Assembly (NCBI GenBank): GCA_950022655.1
Contig: OX465581.1
Coordinates: forward strand, 110,095,125-110,159,124
Source of the DNA: Alentia gelatinosa
Lineage: Eukaryota; Annelida; Polychaeta; Phyllodocida; Polynoidae
Direction: 5' to 3'
DNA length: 64,000 nucleotides
The position numbers were made by a program, and so were the translations under genes. A model generated the notes under the pieces. The model ran no database searches, was not told where the DNA came from, and was given only the letters and a program-made list of their open reading frames with translations. Shown in pieces: positions 36,737 through 47,281 of this stretch. The stretch's first letter is position 1; each line of letters begins with the position of its first letter.

Positions 36737-37311
36737 TTAAGTAACAAGTATCATTAGATACCAACTTCAATTTAAAATCAGGAGTTGTTGGTTTTGTGAT
36801 CTAATCTATACAATTCTATCAAAAGATAAAAGATCCCGAACCCACCTTGCCACGTACATGACTCACAGATTTAAGCAGCTTAGAAGGCAATTTTTTCTAT
36901 GTGCCATCCTCTTGTGGGACCCAGTAGAATCTATGAGGCAGACGTTAGAGTTTACAGATTCCGCACCATGCAGTTAGAAATTAGGTTTGAGACGATGAGC
37001 CACGCCAGAATCAGATAAAGCTTCTCCCGCCTGGTGAAGAGACCTTTAATCAGACTATGATTGAAGATAATTTATGCTCAGGTTCTACATGTCTACAATG
37101 TCTATCATCGAAGCAACATCTCTGTTGCTTCATGACCTGCCATACCAAAGGATTGAATGAAAGGATCTTTGAGAGAGACCTGGGCCACGTTTTTTAGTCA
37201 CGACCATTGTGTGGCCAGGAAGGCCCAAGACCAACCAGCGATCTCACGCCAGTTTCGATGACAAAAGATGGCCGGTGTGCTATAGACGGTGTCGTAGTGC
37301 GCACGGGAGAT
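36737..37311. other. Intergenic DNA
   Basis: No gene is recognised. Confidence 0.4.
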
Positions 37312-37962
37312 CACCGCTAAAGCCGGATGCCCATCTACCGATTTAGGGTTGAACGATTAGTTCCCAAATCGTATAGGAGTCAGTCACCTTGTTGCAGGCA
37401 AATTATGTAATACCTCGCTCGACCCGCGACCCTTGAGGAGAGGGGGTAGAGGGTATTAGTCCTAAGCAAATCAGTCTACACCTACCGACAGAGATACGAT
37501 TATGCACCCCGCCGACTGAGTTAGGATTTGGGAACAGTGCCTTCAAGCGTTGGTCTTTGATCGGTGTATGGTCCACTAATCAGTGCGGGAGTGCAAAACC
37601 AAAAGAAATCAAGTGTGGCACCCCCTACAAGCCTCACCAAGCGATTATTGAAGGTCCATCGTCGGCCCTTGTCAGCCAACCAATCAACCCTCCTTTCCCA
37701 AAGTTCCGTTGTCACCGACAACATTTATCAACATGTTGATAAACTGATCCCACCGATTTTGGAACTTTGAAACCACAACTTGTCGGCGACAAAAGGACGT
37801 CTGAAGGTGGTGGTTCACTAATCGGTGGGAAGCCTTGCCTAGCTATGCTACATCTACCGACTCCGTTAGGATGGGTTGCCTGAGACAAATTACCGTCCGT
37901 TTGTCGCCGACAAACGTACATAAATGTTCCAAAATCGGTAGATGGGCATTGGCTTTAACGGT
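37312..37962. mobile_element. MITE with TAAAGCC-CCCATCTACCGATTT TIR
   Basis: GCTAAAGCCGGATGCCCATC then TACCGATTT at 37317-37343 is inverted at 37931-37958 (AAAATCGGTAGATGGGCATT then GGCTTTA). The interior has CTACCGAC words (37487, 37854) and GTCGGCGACAAA / TTTGTCGCCGACAAACGT. The TAAAG(G)C start resembles the element at 16112-16550. Confidence 0.78.
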
Positions 37963-38154
37963 AGGGAATAACCATTTTCTCAATGGCCTTTCGTTTCCAA
38001 CGGGAAGTGCTGAAGATCGAGCATGGAATTGCAGGTGACTCCTCCATCAACTCGACAGCACCTGCCTGTGCAATCTGCCACTTCTAAATCCGATCAGTAC
38101 TAATAACAGACAATGTGAATGACTAACCCTTTAATATTCATGGTATTTTAAGTC

Positions 38155-38490
38155 ACCTTTGAGAATGTATGGGGACTCAGTAAACCACGACCCATGATAT
38201 AAAACCTGACTGATTCCATAATTGTGGTATATGTTTGCGGATTCAAATCTGTGGTATACGGCATTCAAAACCATGGTACACGGGAAAAATAGTCCCTTTG
38301 TTATACCCTTTAAGATGACCATTACTGATTTTAATTCATTCAAAAAGATGGATAAATACAACAAATAATGGTTTTGTACACAGGCGGCTCTGTACCACTC
38401 GAGGTTGACGTCGTAATAGCACTCGTGTATTACTACGCGTTAAAATCTCGTGGTTTACGGCCGCATATCCACAAAACCATTGATTATTGT
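38155..38490 (-). mobile_element. Hairpin-ended element, family H1, copy c
   Basis: Reverse orientation. The body carries GGGGACTCAGTAAACCACG, GGTATACGG and GGGAAAAATAGTCCC; the inner repeat GATGGATAAATAC is at 38348-38360; the hairpin runs to 38490 and ends ACCATTGATTATTGTC. The outer body terminus (TTTATTATCCATCGTAT) has been lost. Confidence 0.7.
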
Positions 38491-39449
38491 CTATTTATAT
38501 ACTGAGAGCAAAAGATGAGAGTTGACATATTTCTTCACCTATTGTAGATAATAACAAACAAATAGACCCTGACTGTCAATAGCAGACAGCATTTACTGAC
38601 AATAATGGATGACAGTAAAAGAATAAAGCCTTACTGGTGATAAAAGCAGGAGACAGATAAACATTCACAGAAAATAACTGATAAAATCTCGCAAATAACT
38701 TTCTAAAGACAATATCCGATATCAGCGGACCATATTCCTTTAAGTGATGTACATTAAAGAAAGGTGAATTGTGTGTTAGTGTTTTGTTAAAGATCTTTAA
38801 TCACCACAAGTCCCGTCGCAGTCGCATCGGAACGTTTCCCGCCTCCTCAAAGTCAGCTATTCACTGTCACGCAATTACCCTGCCTTTCCTATGTAAAGCA
38901 ATCCTGAATTCCTAACTACACAAAGTATCTATTCAAATTATAACAGCCTCGCCTTAAAGAATGCATTAGTTATTCAACCTGTAGCAAAGTGGAAGTCGTC
39001 ATTACACAATGCTACTCTTACAATCGATGATAAATGGAAAGTAAATAATGACACATGGACGTTGGTTGTGAAATAGATGCAACATTCCTCGTGATATGCG
39101 AGTCAGTGTTATAACCGACAGTGTCAATAGGAGGGGGTCGGGAGCAGCAACAGTAAATGCTGCCGTTAAGGACACATTCTGGAAGAATAGTAGATGAGGA
39201 AATAACGAAATACAGGAAGGAGGGGACCTAGGGGACAGGAAGGTATTATATAAACATGGGGCAGACAGATGGATGAGCAAGGAAGGAGACCGGCAGTCGG
39301 ACAGAAACTGATAAATGGAGGCGAAATAAATTGTGAAATGAAGGAGAGAAGAAACGACAAATGCAAGGGAACTGTAAAAAGGGAAAGTTAAGAGACGAAC
39401 TAGTGGGATCGGCAAATGTAGATACTAGAGAATCTGAGTGTATAAAGTA
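38491..39449. other. Intergenic DNA
   Basis: No gene is recognised. The long minus-strand frame at 39002-39415 has no recognisable domain, and its Ser/Leu/Phe-rich composition follows the purine-rich plus strand. Confidence 0.4.
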
Positions 39450-39600
39450 GAGCCCCGCCTAATGGACACCCCGCGTAAGCGGCACCACGCGTCAACCAAC
39501 ACTTTTGTTCAGAACGGAAAGTGTTTTCTCTATCAAATATTTATGTTAACCCCGTGTAAGTGATCATCCCGCTTAAGGGGACATCTCGCGTAAGCGGGCA
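39450..39600. mobile_element. AGTAAAACCC..GCTTAAGCGG MITE, copy 2
   Basis: AGAGCCCCGCCTAATGGACA and CCCCGCGTAAGCGG at the left, with CCGCTTAAGGGGACATCTCG and CGTAAGCGGGCAG at the right. Internal CCCCGTGTAAGTG words repeat the same unit. Confidence 0.55.
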
Positions 39601-39637
39601 GTTATTTCGGTACAAAAGGCCACTTAAAGGAGTGTGA

Positions 39638-39875
39638 GATGATGGGGACAGAGACAGAAGGGAGACTCAGCTCAGACAGGGACAGGTAAACAGACTCAGA
39701 CATGTACAGACAGGGACATAGACAAAGAGACAGGCAGAGATACAAAAAGACAGTCACTATACAGATAGTGATAGTGCAAGGGAGACAGAAAGACAGAGAG
39801 GCAGAAGCTGGAGACAGAAAGACAGACATAAACAAAAAGAGATAGACATATACTAATAGACAGGGACAGATGAAT
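39638..39875. repeat. Degenerate GACA-rich simple repeat
   Basis: Repeated GACA, GACAGG and GAGACAGA words over about 240 bp. The reverse strand gives Ser/Leu/Cys-rich spurious frames. Confidence 0.85.
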
Positions 39876-40122
39876 GTTTAAGTATGGCACTTTGGGCCTG
39901 AAGCCACTCTATCTTACAGCCATGCCATAATAGTCCTCACCCCTCCTCTCCCACAACCACTGCCACTGCGATAAAAGGCTTGTTTATTCTGGCTCACTGC
40001 TCTGCTACCACTTTGACTCTACAATGCATATACATTTCAAATCTGATGAGACAGACCTGACGGTAAAGTATTGGTACTTCAATATCTGATGGGACAGACC
40101 ATTCTCTATGGTATTGAAATTG

Positions 40123-40314
40123 TTTTTATCATCCATCGTATACATAGTATCCATTGAAAATGCATAAGGACTCAGTAAACCGCGACCCATTATATAAAAC
40201 CTGTCAGATACCATAACTATGGTATACACATTCAAATCCATGGAATACATAGACAGCAATCAACGGTTTGTGGACAGGCGGTCGTAAACCATGAGAGGCT
40301 TAACGCGTAGTAAT
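40123..40314 (-). mobile_element. Hairpin-ended element, family H1, copy d (broken)
   Basis: TTTATCATCCATCGTATACA opens the body at 40124. CAGTAAACCGCGACCCATTA and GGTATACACATTC follow, then a jump to a single hairpin arm (TGTGGACAGGCGGTCGTAAA then CCATGAGAGG) ending near GCGTAGTAATTA (40314). A piece of the missing body (AAATCCGTAGTATACGATCT, GGAAAATAGTCACTTTG) lies at 40596-40700, so this copy is rearranged or interrupted. Confidence 0.6.
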
Positions 40315-41817
40315 TATATAGAACTGCATTGAGAATCATATAAATAGACAATACTTCATGAGTTTGGATGGGCTGCAATTGTCATCAAGGCGAAGCCGAG
40401 TTACGATTATGGCACAACCAAACGAGTGGAGTTTTGGATATTTTACGATTCGAGTGCGGTTCTGGATTTATCTCACCCCTTTTTATGACATTAATATCAT
40501 CACAATTTCACAATAATTAGAATAGACTAAGCAAATCCATATGACGTCATCTCAAATTCACTACATATTTTGACTAAAAATTCACTATATAAATTATATA
40601 GATTCAAATCCGTAGTATACGATCTCAAAACCATTTTACATCGGAAAATAGTCACTTTGTGCTATAGAACAAAAAATAGTTTAACACATTAGGATACACT
40701 GATTATAATACCAGAAATCAGTTTCAATAAGTAATTAGTTACCATATTTGCATACATGTAAATTTCTATATCTTGATTGATATTCCTGTTGTTGATACTT
40801 GAGAACAACTATCAAATCCATTCTCTAGGTTTATTAAAACATTCTTGATACTTCCAAATACAAATGGCTTACTGATTGATAATTAATGATATTCTCTTGC
40901 TTTGTTTGAAGAAATACTTTAGGTGTATCGAGCTCTTCCATTATGAATGGAAATAACATTACATCCTAGTGTGCTTGAGTATTTGGTTTGGAAGTTCGAA
41001 GTACAGGTGCACTATACAATCCTGTATGTAAATTTCTAGCATCGCGGTACTTTGCATTTGTCGATCTTCGATACATATAATTACTTACATGTGATATCCT
41101 TCTATCATGCAAATATGGTGTATTGGTCTACTTATGTAATTCATTGTTACTTGTATATAGTTTAGCTTTGGTTATAATTCTGAGACAGTCATGTACATGT
41201 GTGGCGTGATTTCACTCTCAGGCATATGTAGTACAGTTTATCAACGACATAATTGTTACACGAACTAGTCCAATTTGATGAGGCTCTTATATTTATTGAC
41301 GTGATTACAGAATTTTCCTTTATTTCGCTGAACACTATCAGTTTTCTACCAGCACGTTTCCAAGCAATCCCCCACAGGGACTCACACTGGACAATACGTA
41401 TTCATTCATACAAAGTAGTTTTAAAACAAGGATCACGAATGACCGTTTGCAGAATTATATAAACATATTGGGTATAATTACATTACATTAGAACCATAGG
41501 TGGGCTACATTTCGTTGGGAGTCTTAAGTGATATATGACCATTTCAGACTGGTTTTGATGGTATTGCACATAGGCATTTAGCACGTCAGCCCACCGGTGG
41601 AGACTCCACATGCTGTGGTAGGCGAGCGTAAAAGAGGGAGAATCCTCCGTCATGCACACATCTTACCTGTGTCATTTGCCTTAGGACATTCCTCCACCTG
41701 CAATACATACAGTCTACATAAACACTGTTGTATGGACCATAATTGATCAGAAGCCGACCAGTGCTTTCACCCCATTCACGCTAGAGAAGGTGATGTGGAA
41801 CAAATTACATGGAATCT
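40315..41817. other. Intergenic DNA with hairpin and H1 remnants
   Basis: 40350-40480 has a decayed hairpin-like segment (GAGTTTGGATGGGCTGCAAT and ATTATGGCACAACCAAACGA, then GGATTTATCTCACCCC) recalling family H4. 40596-40700 is H1 body sequence. Otherwise no gene is seen. Confidence 0.45.
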
Positions 41818-42345
41818 ATGATATATATACAGAGGGACCTAACCTAGGCTGGGAGTTAGCATCTAGCTACCGCCAATCCCCAGGATAACAGGTGAGAGAC
41901 ACGGAGTGCAGGAGGAGCACATCACTCGATGCCTCACCTGTATCATCACCCGCTCACCTGGACCGGCTCAATAATATATCCGTGACAGTCGACGTGTTGG
42001 TGTGGACACTGCACGTGAAGGATCATGCATTCCTGCGACTACACCGAAGCAATCTTACACACAGAGACGTGTGTGCGGACTATGTGTTGAATTATTTTAC
42101 TCCTCATACAGTTAGGCACGCGCCCTACAGCATTATGGATGAGTTGCTTTCAGTAACTCTCTGCATGATAAATATGTGCACAGGTGAGATGCCAATTGCC
42201 GCGGTGTAATCGTTATCTATTCAGCACTTCTGGTGTTTGAGACAAGGAGCCGGAAACCACACCTCGGGATAGAGATACGTTTCAGATTCCCATTCACCTG
42301 TCATCAAAGGGGAAGATCCCATAATCCGTCGAAGGTGCAGATATT
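41818..42345 (+). promoter_or_regulatory. Candidate promoter/5' leader of the 689-aa gene
   Basis: A TATATATA box at about 41822-41829 is followed by consensus-like splice donors AACAG|GTGAGA after 41890 and CACAG|GTGAGA after 42183. Candidate acceptors lie at about 42224 and 42340, so a short non-coding first exon is possible. Directly before the ATG the sequence is ATATTATGG, with A at -3 and G at +4, and an in-frame TAA about seven codons upstream. The promoter role is inference from signals only. Confidence 0.3.
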
Positions 42346-44415
42346 ATGGAGGTACCGTCGTCGGTGTTTATCCCGGCGGGGAACGTTCGCTATAAGATTC
42401 GCCAGGAGCAGAGATTGTACGACGTGCAATGTGCCCGGATGTTGAAGGAGCTTCAGGAACGCCGCCGACAGGTGGAGCAAATGAAGCGGCGGATGAAGCT
42501 GGAACTGGAGCTTCTGGACGGGGTGCGTGATGGGGAAGGGTACCAGTACACGGGCCTCATCCCGCCTCGTACCCTCAGCGACACCTACAGCTACGACGTG
42601 CGCGTCACCCGCCCCCGGAACCGGATACCACTCAGACGCGTCTGCACGTACCGGATGGAGTCACTCAGTGACGCCGATAAGGCGACGCCAGTCGTAATCG
42701 ATGCCAGGAGGGTGCTTTCCCGCCTGCGGAATTCTGCTTCCGGGAAATCCAGGACGACGCGACGGACACAGTCGGCGCCGGAGAGCGTTGGAAAAGCGGA
42801 AGTGATGATCCTCACCCCACCGTCGTCGGCTGATGTGAAAGCACAAGCGGAAGTGAACGGAGAGGCCAAGGTCAAGGTCATGACATTGGAGCCATCGAAT
42901 AATGGCCATGTGAGTCAATCTAGCGTTGCTACGGAGCAGATTAGAAAGGGTAGGGTTGTCATACCTCGAAGGCTTAAAAACGGGACGGATATAAATGTTG
43001 ATATCACTGCTATCCTAAATACAAAGGAAAGTCTAGCGGATGCTACGAAAGTTGTTCCACCATTGGAGAGAAAGATGGTTCCTAGGAAGGATAACCCCAT
43101 TGCCAGAAATAAAACGTTCGTTTCTGAAAAGAAGAAGGTCAAGCATAGGCCGTTTGCAGTGTATAGGCCTACTATGAGAACTCAAGGACAAAAAGTGAAA
43201 TACCGGACACCAACCCCGCTACCCAAAGGACTGCAGTACCAAGACGACCTTGACAATGTCGTCACACAGGTTTCACTCAACAAAAACTCACCTGAAAATA
43301 ATGACTACGTTTTCACCCAGGCTTCCCTTTGTCACCAACAATCGATATCTGGTACTGAACGCACTGTCAAAGTACTGCCAGAGGGACTGAAAGTTAATAA
43401 CAACGTGAATAGTGTTGTCAATGGAGCCGGGGATCTTCTGGGTGGAGTAGAGCTCAAGGTCAAGAGGGAGAGTGAGGATAAAGAACACCAGCCACGTATG
43501 GAGGAGACTCTGTCGTTTGGTGATGTGGTTGAGGGTGAGTGTGATGTCCCGGAACTGCCGCATCGCTCCGAGCACCTGCCCCCGGCCATATCCCGGAAGT
43601 CGTCACGTGTCTCCTTTAACGAGGACGTCGTCGTAGCTAGATACGCCAATGACGTCGATGACGAGGAAGAATTGTCAATATGGACGAGTGAGGACGACGA
43701 GGATGCTGAGATAATGGCGCTGTATTCTCCGCCCAGCGATGCAGACGTGGCCGACGTGACGCAGGAGGTGGCGGGAGTTGCTAGGTTACAGCTGGTCTAT
43801 GGTAAAACAGAACGACTCAAGATGAATGATAAGCATGAAGAACCTGGTGATTCGTCAGACTTTGGCATTCAGGATATTAATCAAAAGTCGAAACATTCTA
43901 AAGGTTTAGTGAGGATGAGAGGCGCGCCTCTGCAAAGTGGGAAAAAATCGCAATATCCATCTGTGCGGCGATCAGAAACATTCGTGAAGAGTGATCGCAG
44001 ACCCAAGGCAGCATTCAGTAAAAGTAAGAAATCAATTGTGAATGGTAACGGTGGCGTGCAATCCACAACCAAACAAGGGACAGTGAGCCATATAGCGAAA
44101 ACATTTCAAACAGAGTTACATCAAGCACTGCAGAACCTAGAGATTAGTGGGTCATCGGAAAGAGAGCGGACTTTTACGTTATCTACGTCAGTGCCACAGC
44201 AGACGACCGGGACGCCGATGTCTCAAACCACCAGGAGGCGCCACCCGGTTCTGGGCGGGGTCAGGACACAGCGTCGCGTCAGTGCTACAGAAATCCGCCA
44301 GAATGAGCGGCGACCAAGTGTACAGTTGACACGAATGATAGACAAACGACAGGCGAACATGAGTACTGCTGACCAACTAAAGGTGGCGCGTGCGAGGAAG
44401 GAAATGCCTGAGTAG
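42346..44415 (+). CDS. Uncharacterised disordered protein with PP1-docking-like motif
   Basis: An intact 690-codon frame (689 residues plus TAG) in one exon, GC-richer and with more regular codon use than its surroundings. A charged helix at about residues 20-58 (KELQERRRQVEQMKRRMKLE) could form a short coiled coil; the rest is low in hydrophobics and rich in Lys/Arg/Ser/Asp/Glu, so it is probably disordered. Residues 419-432 read SSRVSFNEDVVVAR: RVSF fits the RVxF docking motif for protein phosphatase 1, followed by a hydrophobic VVV like the phi-phi extension in PP1 regulators. An acidic patch (DDEEE...SEDDEDAE) follows at 438-455. The N-terminal FIPAGNVRYKIRQEQRLYDV and C-terminal QLKVARARKE segments look conserved but I do not recognise the family. 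No signal peptide or membrane segment is seen. A PP1-regulator role is inference. No poly-A signal was placed. Confidence 0.8.
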   Translation: MEVPSSVFIPAGNVRYKIRQEQRLYDVQCARMLKELQERRRQVEQMKRRMKLELELLDGVRDGEGYQYTGLIPPRTLSDTYSYDVRVTRPRNRIPLRRVCTYRMESLSDADKATPVVIDARRVLSRLRNSASGKSRTTRRTQSAPESVGKAEVMILTPPSSADVKAQAEVNGEAKVKVMTLEPSNNGHVSQSSVATEQIRKGRVVIPRRLKNGTDINVDITAILNTKESLADATKVVPPLERKMVPRKDNPIARNKTFVSEKKKVKHRPFAVYRPTMRTQGQKVKYRTPTPLPKGLQYQDDLDNVVTQVSLNKNSPENNDYVFTQASLCHQQSISGTERTVKVLPEGLKVNNNVNSVVNGAGDLLGGVELKVKRESEDKEHQPRMEETLSFGDVVEGECDVPELPHRSEHLPPAISRKSSRVSFNEDVVVARYANDVDDEEELSIWTSEDDEDAEIMALYSPPSDADVADVTQEVAGVARLQLVYGKTERLKMNDKHEEPGDSSDFGIQDINQKSKHSKGLVRMRGAPLQSGKKSQYPSVRRSETFVKSDRRPKAAFSKSKKSIVNGNGGVQSTTKQGTVSHIAKTFQTELHQALQNLEISGSSERERTFTLSTSVPQQTTGTPMSQTTRRRHPVLGGVRTQRRVSATEIRQNERRPSVQLTRMIDKRQANMSTADQLKVARARKEMPE

Positions 44416-46561
44416 AAAGATGGGCACTTTCTCGAATGAGCTTCTTTTTTTCTAAAATCAATTTTCTAAATTTTTTGATTCAATATATGATTTGATCAGA
44501 AATTACTCCTGTTGATTTTGTTTCTCTAAATTGTTTCCCCCTGCTTCCTTGGTTTTTAAATTAGAACTCTAATTGAAATATTTTTATCATATCAACATGT
44601 ATACATACGCAACCATATGTCGATGCATATTACATGATACAGATACAGCCATGCATACATAAATGATGGGGTTTTGCTGCAAGTTATGTATCATCATTGT
44701 TTATAGTTATCTTTGTATATACTGATATTGTTATGTATACGTTTGGAACTGATAAGATTTTGAAGTATTTACCGACAAAATACCCATGCTCATGTAGAAC
44801 AAATATATTTTATTATTGTCTGTATTACAAACAGTATTTTATTACATGTATTTCTGATAATTTTCATGTGGTGAACAAAGGATTCGCCGAAAGGTGGGAG
44901 ATTGTCGCTGATATAGGTGATTAAAGTCGGCGCTACCAACACAGATACTAGAAGAACTAGTACTCGCCATGAATACTATTTGTTATAAATATTTTATTAT
45001 TCATGTATTTGTGCGATGCTTTAGCGCCATATGAATTTACTGTCAGACGTAGCGAGTTACACTACTGGCAAATACTTTGAATAATGACCGTTTCCAGTCA
45101 GATGGAAATCGTGACTGTGGTCTCCGTAGTAACCTGTTCTCAAAAGAATAGAACAATAGTTAAAAAACGATACCCATATGAATCTATACAGGTCAGGATA
45201 AAACTTGAAAATATCTTTCAAGTGGAATTTACTGTCTCAGAGGTACTGAGAAAATATGGTTCAACCCACTGCTCTATTGGCGTGAATGAGGTTCTAATTA
45301 TACATCTCTGAGAAAGATATTTGTATAAACTGGAATCGAACACAAGCATTTCCATGGAAAAGTGGAAAACTGCCATCCTTGTCTACAATGACCAAAAATC
45401 CCATTAATTTTGTCATTTAGGTATGTTTATTTTCATGTATATGTACAGGTTTGCCTATGTTGTCCAGTGTTATTTAAAGTGAATAGAAGCGACCACTTTT
45501 CATAATTGGATATCATGACAAGTCAGTCGTCATAGGAATGCCCTGCCGACTGTTTGTAACCTGCTAACCTGGTGATCCCTTAAGTTAAGGAAATTTTATT
45601 TATGGAATCATGTTTTCTTCCCAAAAATTGTAAACATAATTAATGTTTATCATTGAATATGATAATAGGAATGCTGAACACATCTTAACGGTCTGTATTG
45701 CGGTGTTGATTATAAAATGTCAGAGAAGTCATGTTGTACACTAACTTACCAAAATGGTTGGTACTATTATAAGCATGTATTTTCACTGTTGTATAAACTC
45801 AAATTTTTATTGATTAATTTGATGAAAATCTGTTAGAAGCCATGTAAGTCCATAATCTGGACATAGGCAATACAAGATCACTTCAGACTGGAGCCAGCGG
45901 AGGATAGGCATTACATTGCCAAGCTGTTTCACTCCAGTATAAATAAAAACCTTTAAAAAAAGAAAAGGAAACACAGATACTGAAGCCTTCTGCCATACGT
46001 ATACATGTGTGGGCTGTGGACTGGGGCCAGTGCCCACCACTGATAGCCTGGTGTTAATGTCATGTGGTGGGATATTGACTGAATAAAAAACGCTATGATA
46101 AATCAGCGTTATTTTTGGAAATTACTCTGTCAGACCCCATGAGTTATTCTGGGTAAGTTCTGGTAACTGACCAAAGATTTACACAGCCACTGAGCAGTCC
46201 ACCTCGCCCCTTTTAAAAGCACACAGCGACAGTATGAGCATCGGTACGTATTGCAGGCAGCAATGGCTTTTATCTGACCGCTGGTATTTTTGTCCCATAG
46301 GCTTAACATTGGGAACTCGTTCTCCCTGCCCCTACGAGTATTGCAGTCCGTTCTCCATGGTCTATATCCTGTGTGTTGTCCATTCTTTTAGTGTGTACAG
46401 GGGCGAGATAAATACAGAAAGCAACACATTTTGGTCAGAATGATTGTTCTCCAACTCGTTTGAATGCTATGTGATATTCACTCAGCTGTCGCCTCGTTCA
46501 TATCACTCTGCGTCAAACTCATGGAGAACAACAACTTTGACCAAAACTTGTTGGTTTCTTC
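44416..46561. other. 3' flank of the 689-aa gene and intergenic DNA
   Basis: AT-rich. There is no AATAAA close to the stop; one at about 45941 is 1.5 kb downstream and precedes an A-rich run. 45083-45165 shows weak similarity (GTGGTCTCCGTAGTAACC) to 51490-51515 in TRNT1 intron 3, probably an old repeat. No other gene is seen. Confidence 0.4.
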
Positions 46562-46567
46562 TTTATT
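46562..46567 (-). terminator. Candidate TRNT1 polyadenylation signal AATAAA
   Basis: TTTATT on the plus strand gives AATAAA on the minus strand about 315 bases past the TRNT1 stop codon. No nearer canonical hexamer was seen. Confidence 0.45.
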
Positions 46568-46882
46568 ATCAACCAACCTGTTACAACTCACTTTTGTGAA
46601 CATCATATATCAGAACGATGAGCGAGTGGTACATATATACGTGCTCTGTTATAGAGTAAATACCCCTACAATACTACTTAGTGTAAGTAGAAGGTAAATG
46701 AAATGGTCATATTGAGTGTATTATGCCGCATTCCGAACACTACACCAAACCACCCCTTGTGACTGTCCACCATCCCGTGAGTTACTAATAACGCCATTCT
46801 TCCTGGTATTTCACACAGACTCTCACCATGGCCATTTCGGTAAAATTTCCCTTGCACCAATAACAATACAGCTGCCCAGCAC

Positions 46883-47281
46883 CTATTGGAACTGCTGCTT
46901 TAACTCCTCCACAAAGCACATCAGATCCGCCTCGGAATACGTGTACTCGCTCAGCTTCCATTTCTCCCGCAGTGCGGCTAATGTCTTGGCCAAGGTGGGG
47001 CCCTTCGCTACCCCGGCCTCCAGCAGCCGATGGCCGCTGACGGGGAAGCGCGGCAGGTCCCAGGCGGTGAACTGCTCGAGAACTGCTCCCCGCCCTGTGT
47101 ACTTGAGCAGCTCACAGATCTTGTCTTTCACCTTGGGCTCCTTGCCTGTGGTGTCGCACACCAGGTCCTGGCAGTAGCGCAGCACGTCTGCGGTTGGGTC
47201 GTCCCCGCGGTGATTCAAGATGAACACACCCGTACGCAGCTCCTCACGGGACAACTTCACACGCTCGTGGAACTTGTACAC
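46883..47281 (-). CDS. TRNT1: TRNT1 coding exon 6 (tail domain, stop)
   Basis: 399 nt, acceptor TTTTTCAG|GTGTAC, stop TAG/TAA/TGA codon at 46885-46883. Encodes the tail: [58 protein letters not shown]. Confidence 0.93.
   Translation of the reverse strand: MYKFHERVKLSREELRTGVFILNHRGDDPTADVLRYCQDLVCDTTGKEPKVKDKICELLKYTGRGAVLEQFTAWDLPRFPVSGHRLLEAGVAKGPTLAKTLAALREKWKLSEYTYSEADLMCFVEELKQQFQ

Noticed and set aside
41892..42209. 105-codon frame upstream of the 689-residue gene
   Set aside because: No domain, contains candidate donor sites at both ends, and is better explained as leader or intron sequence.
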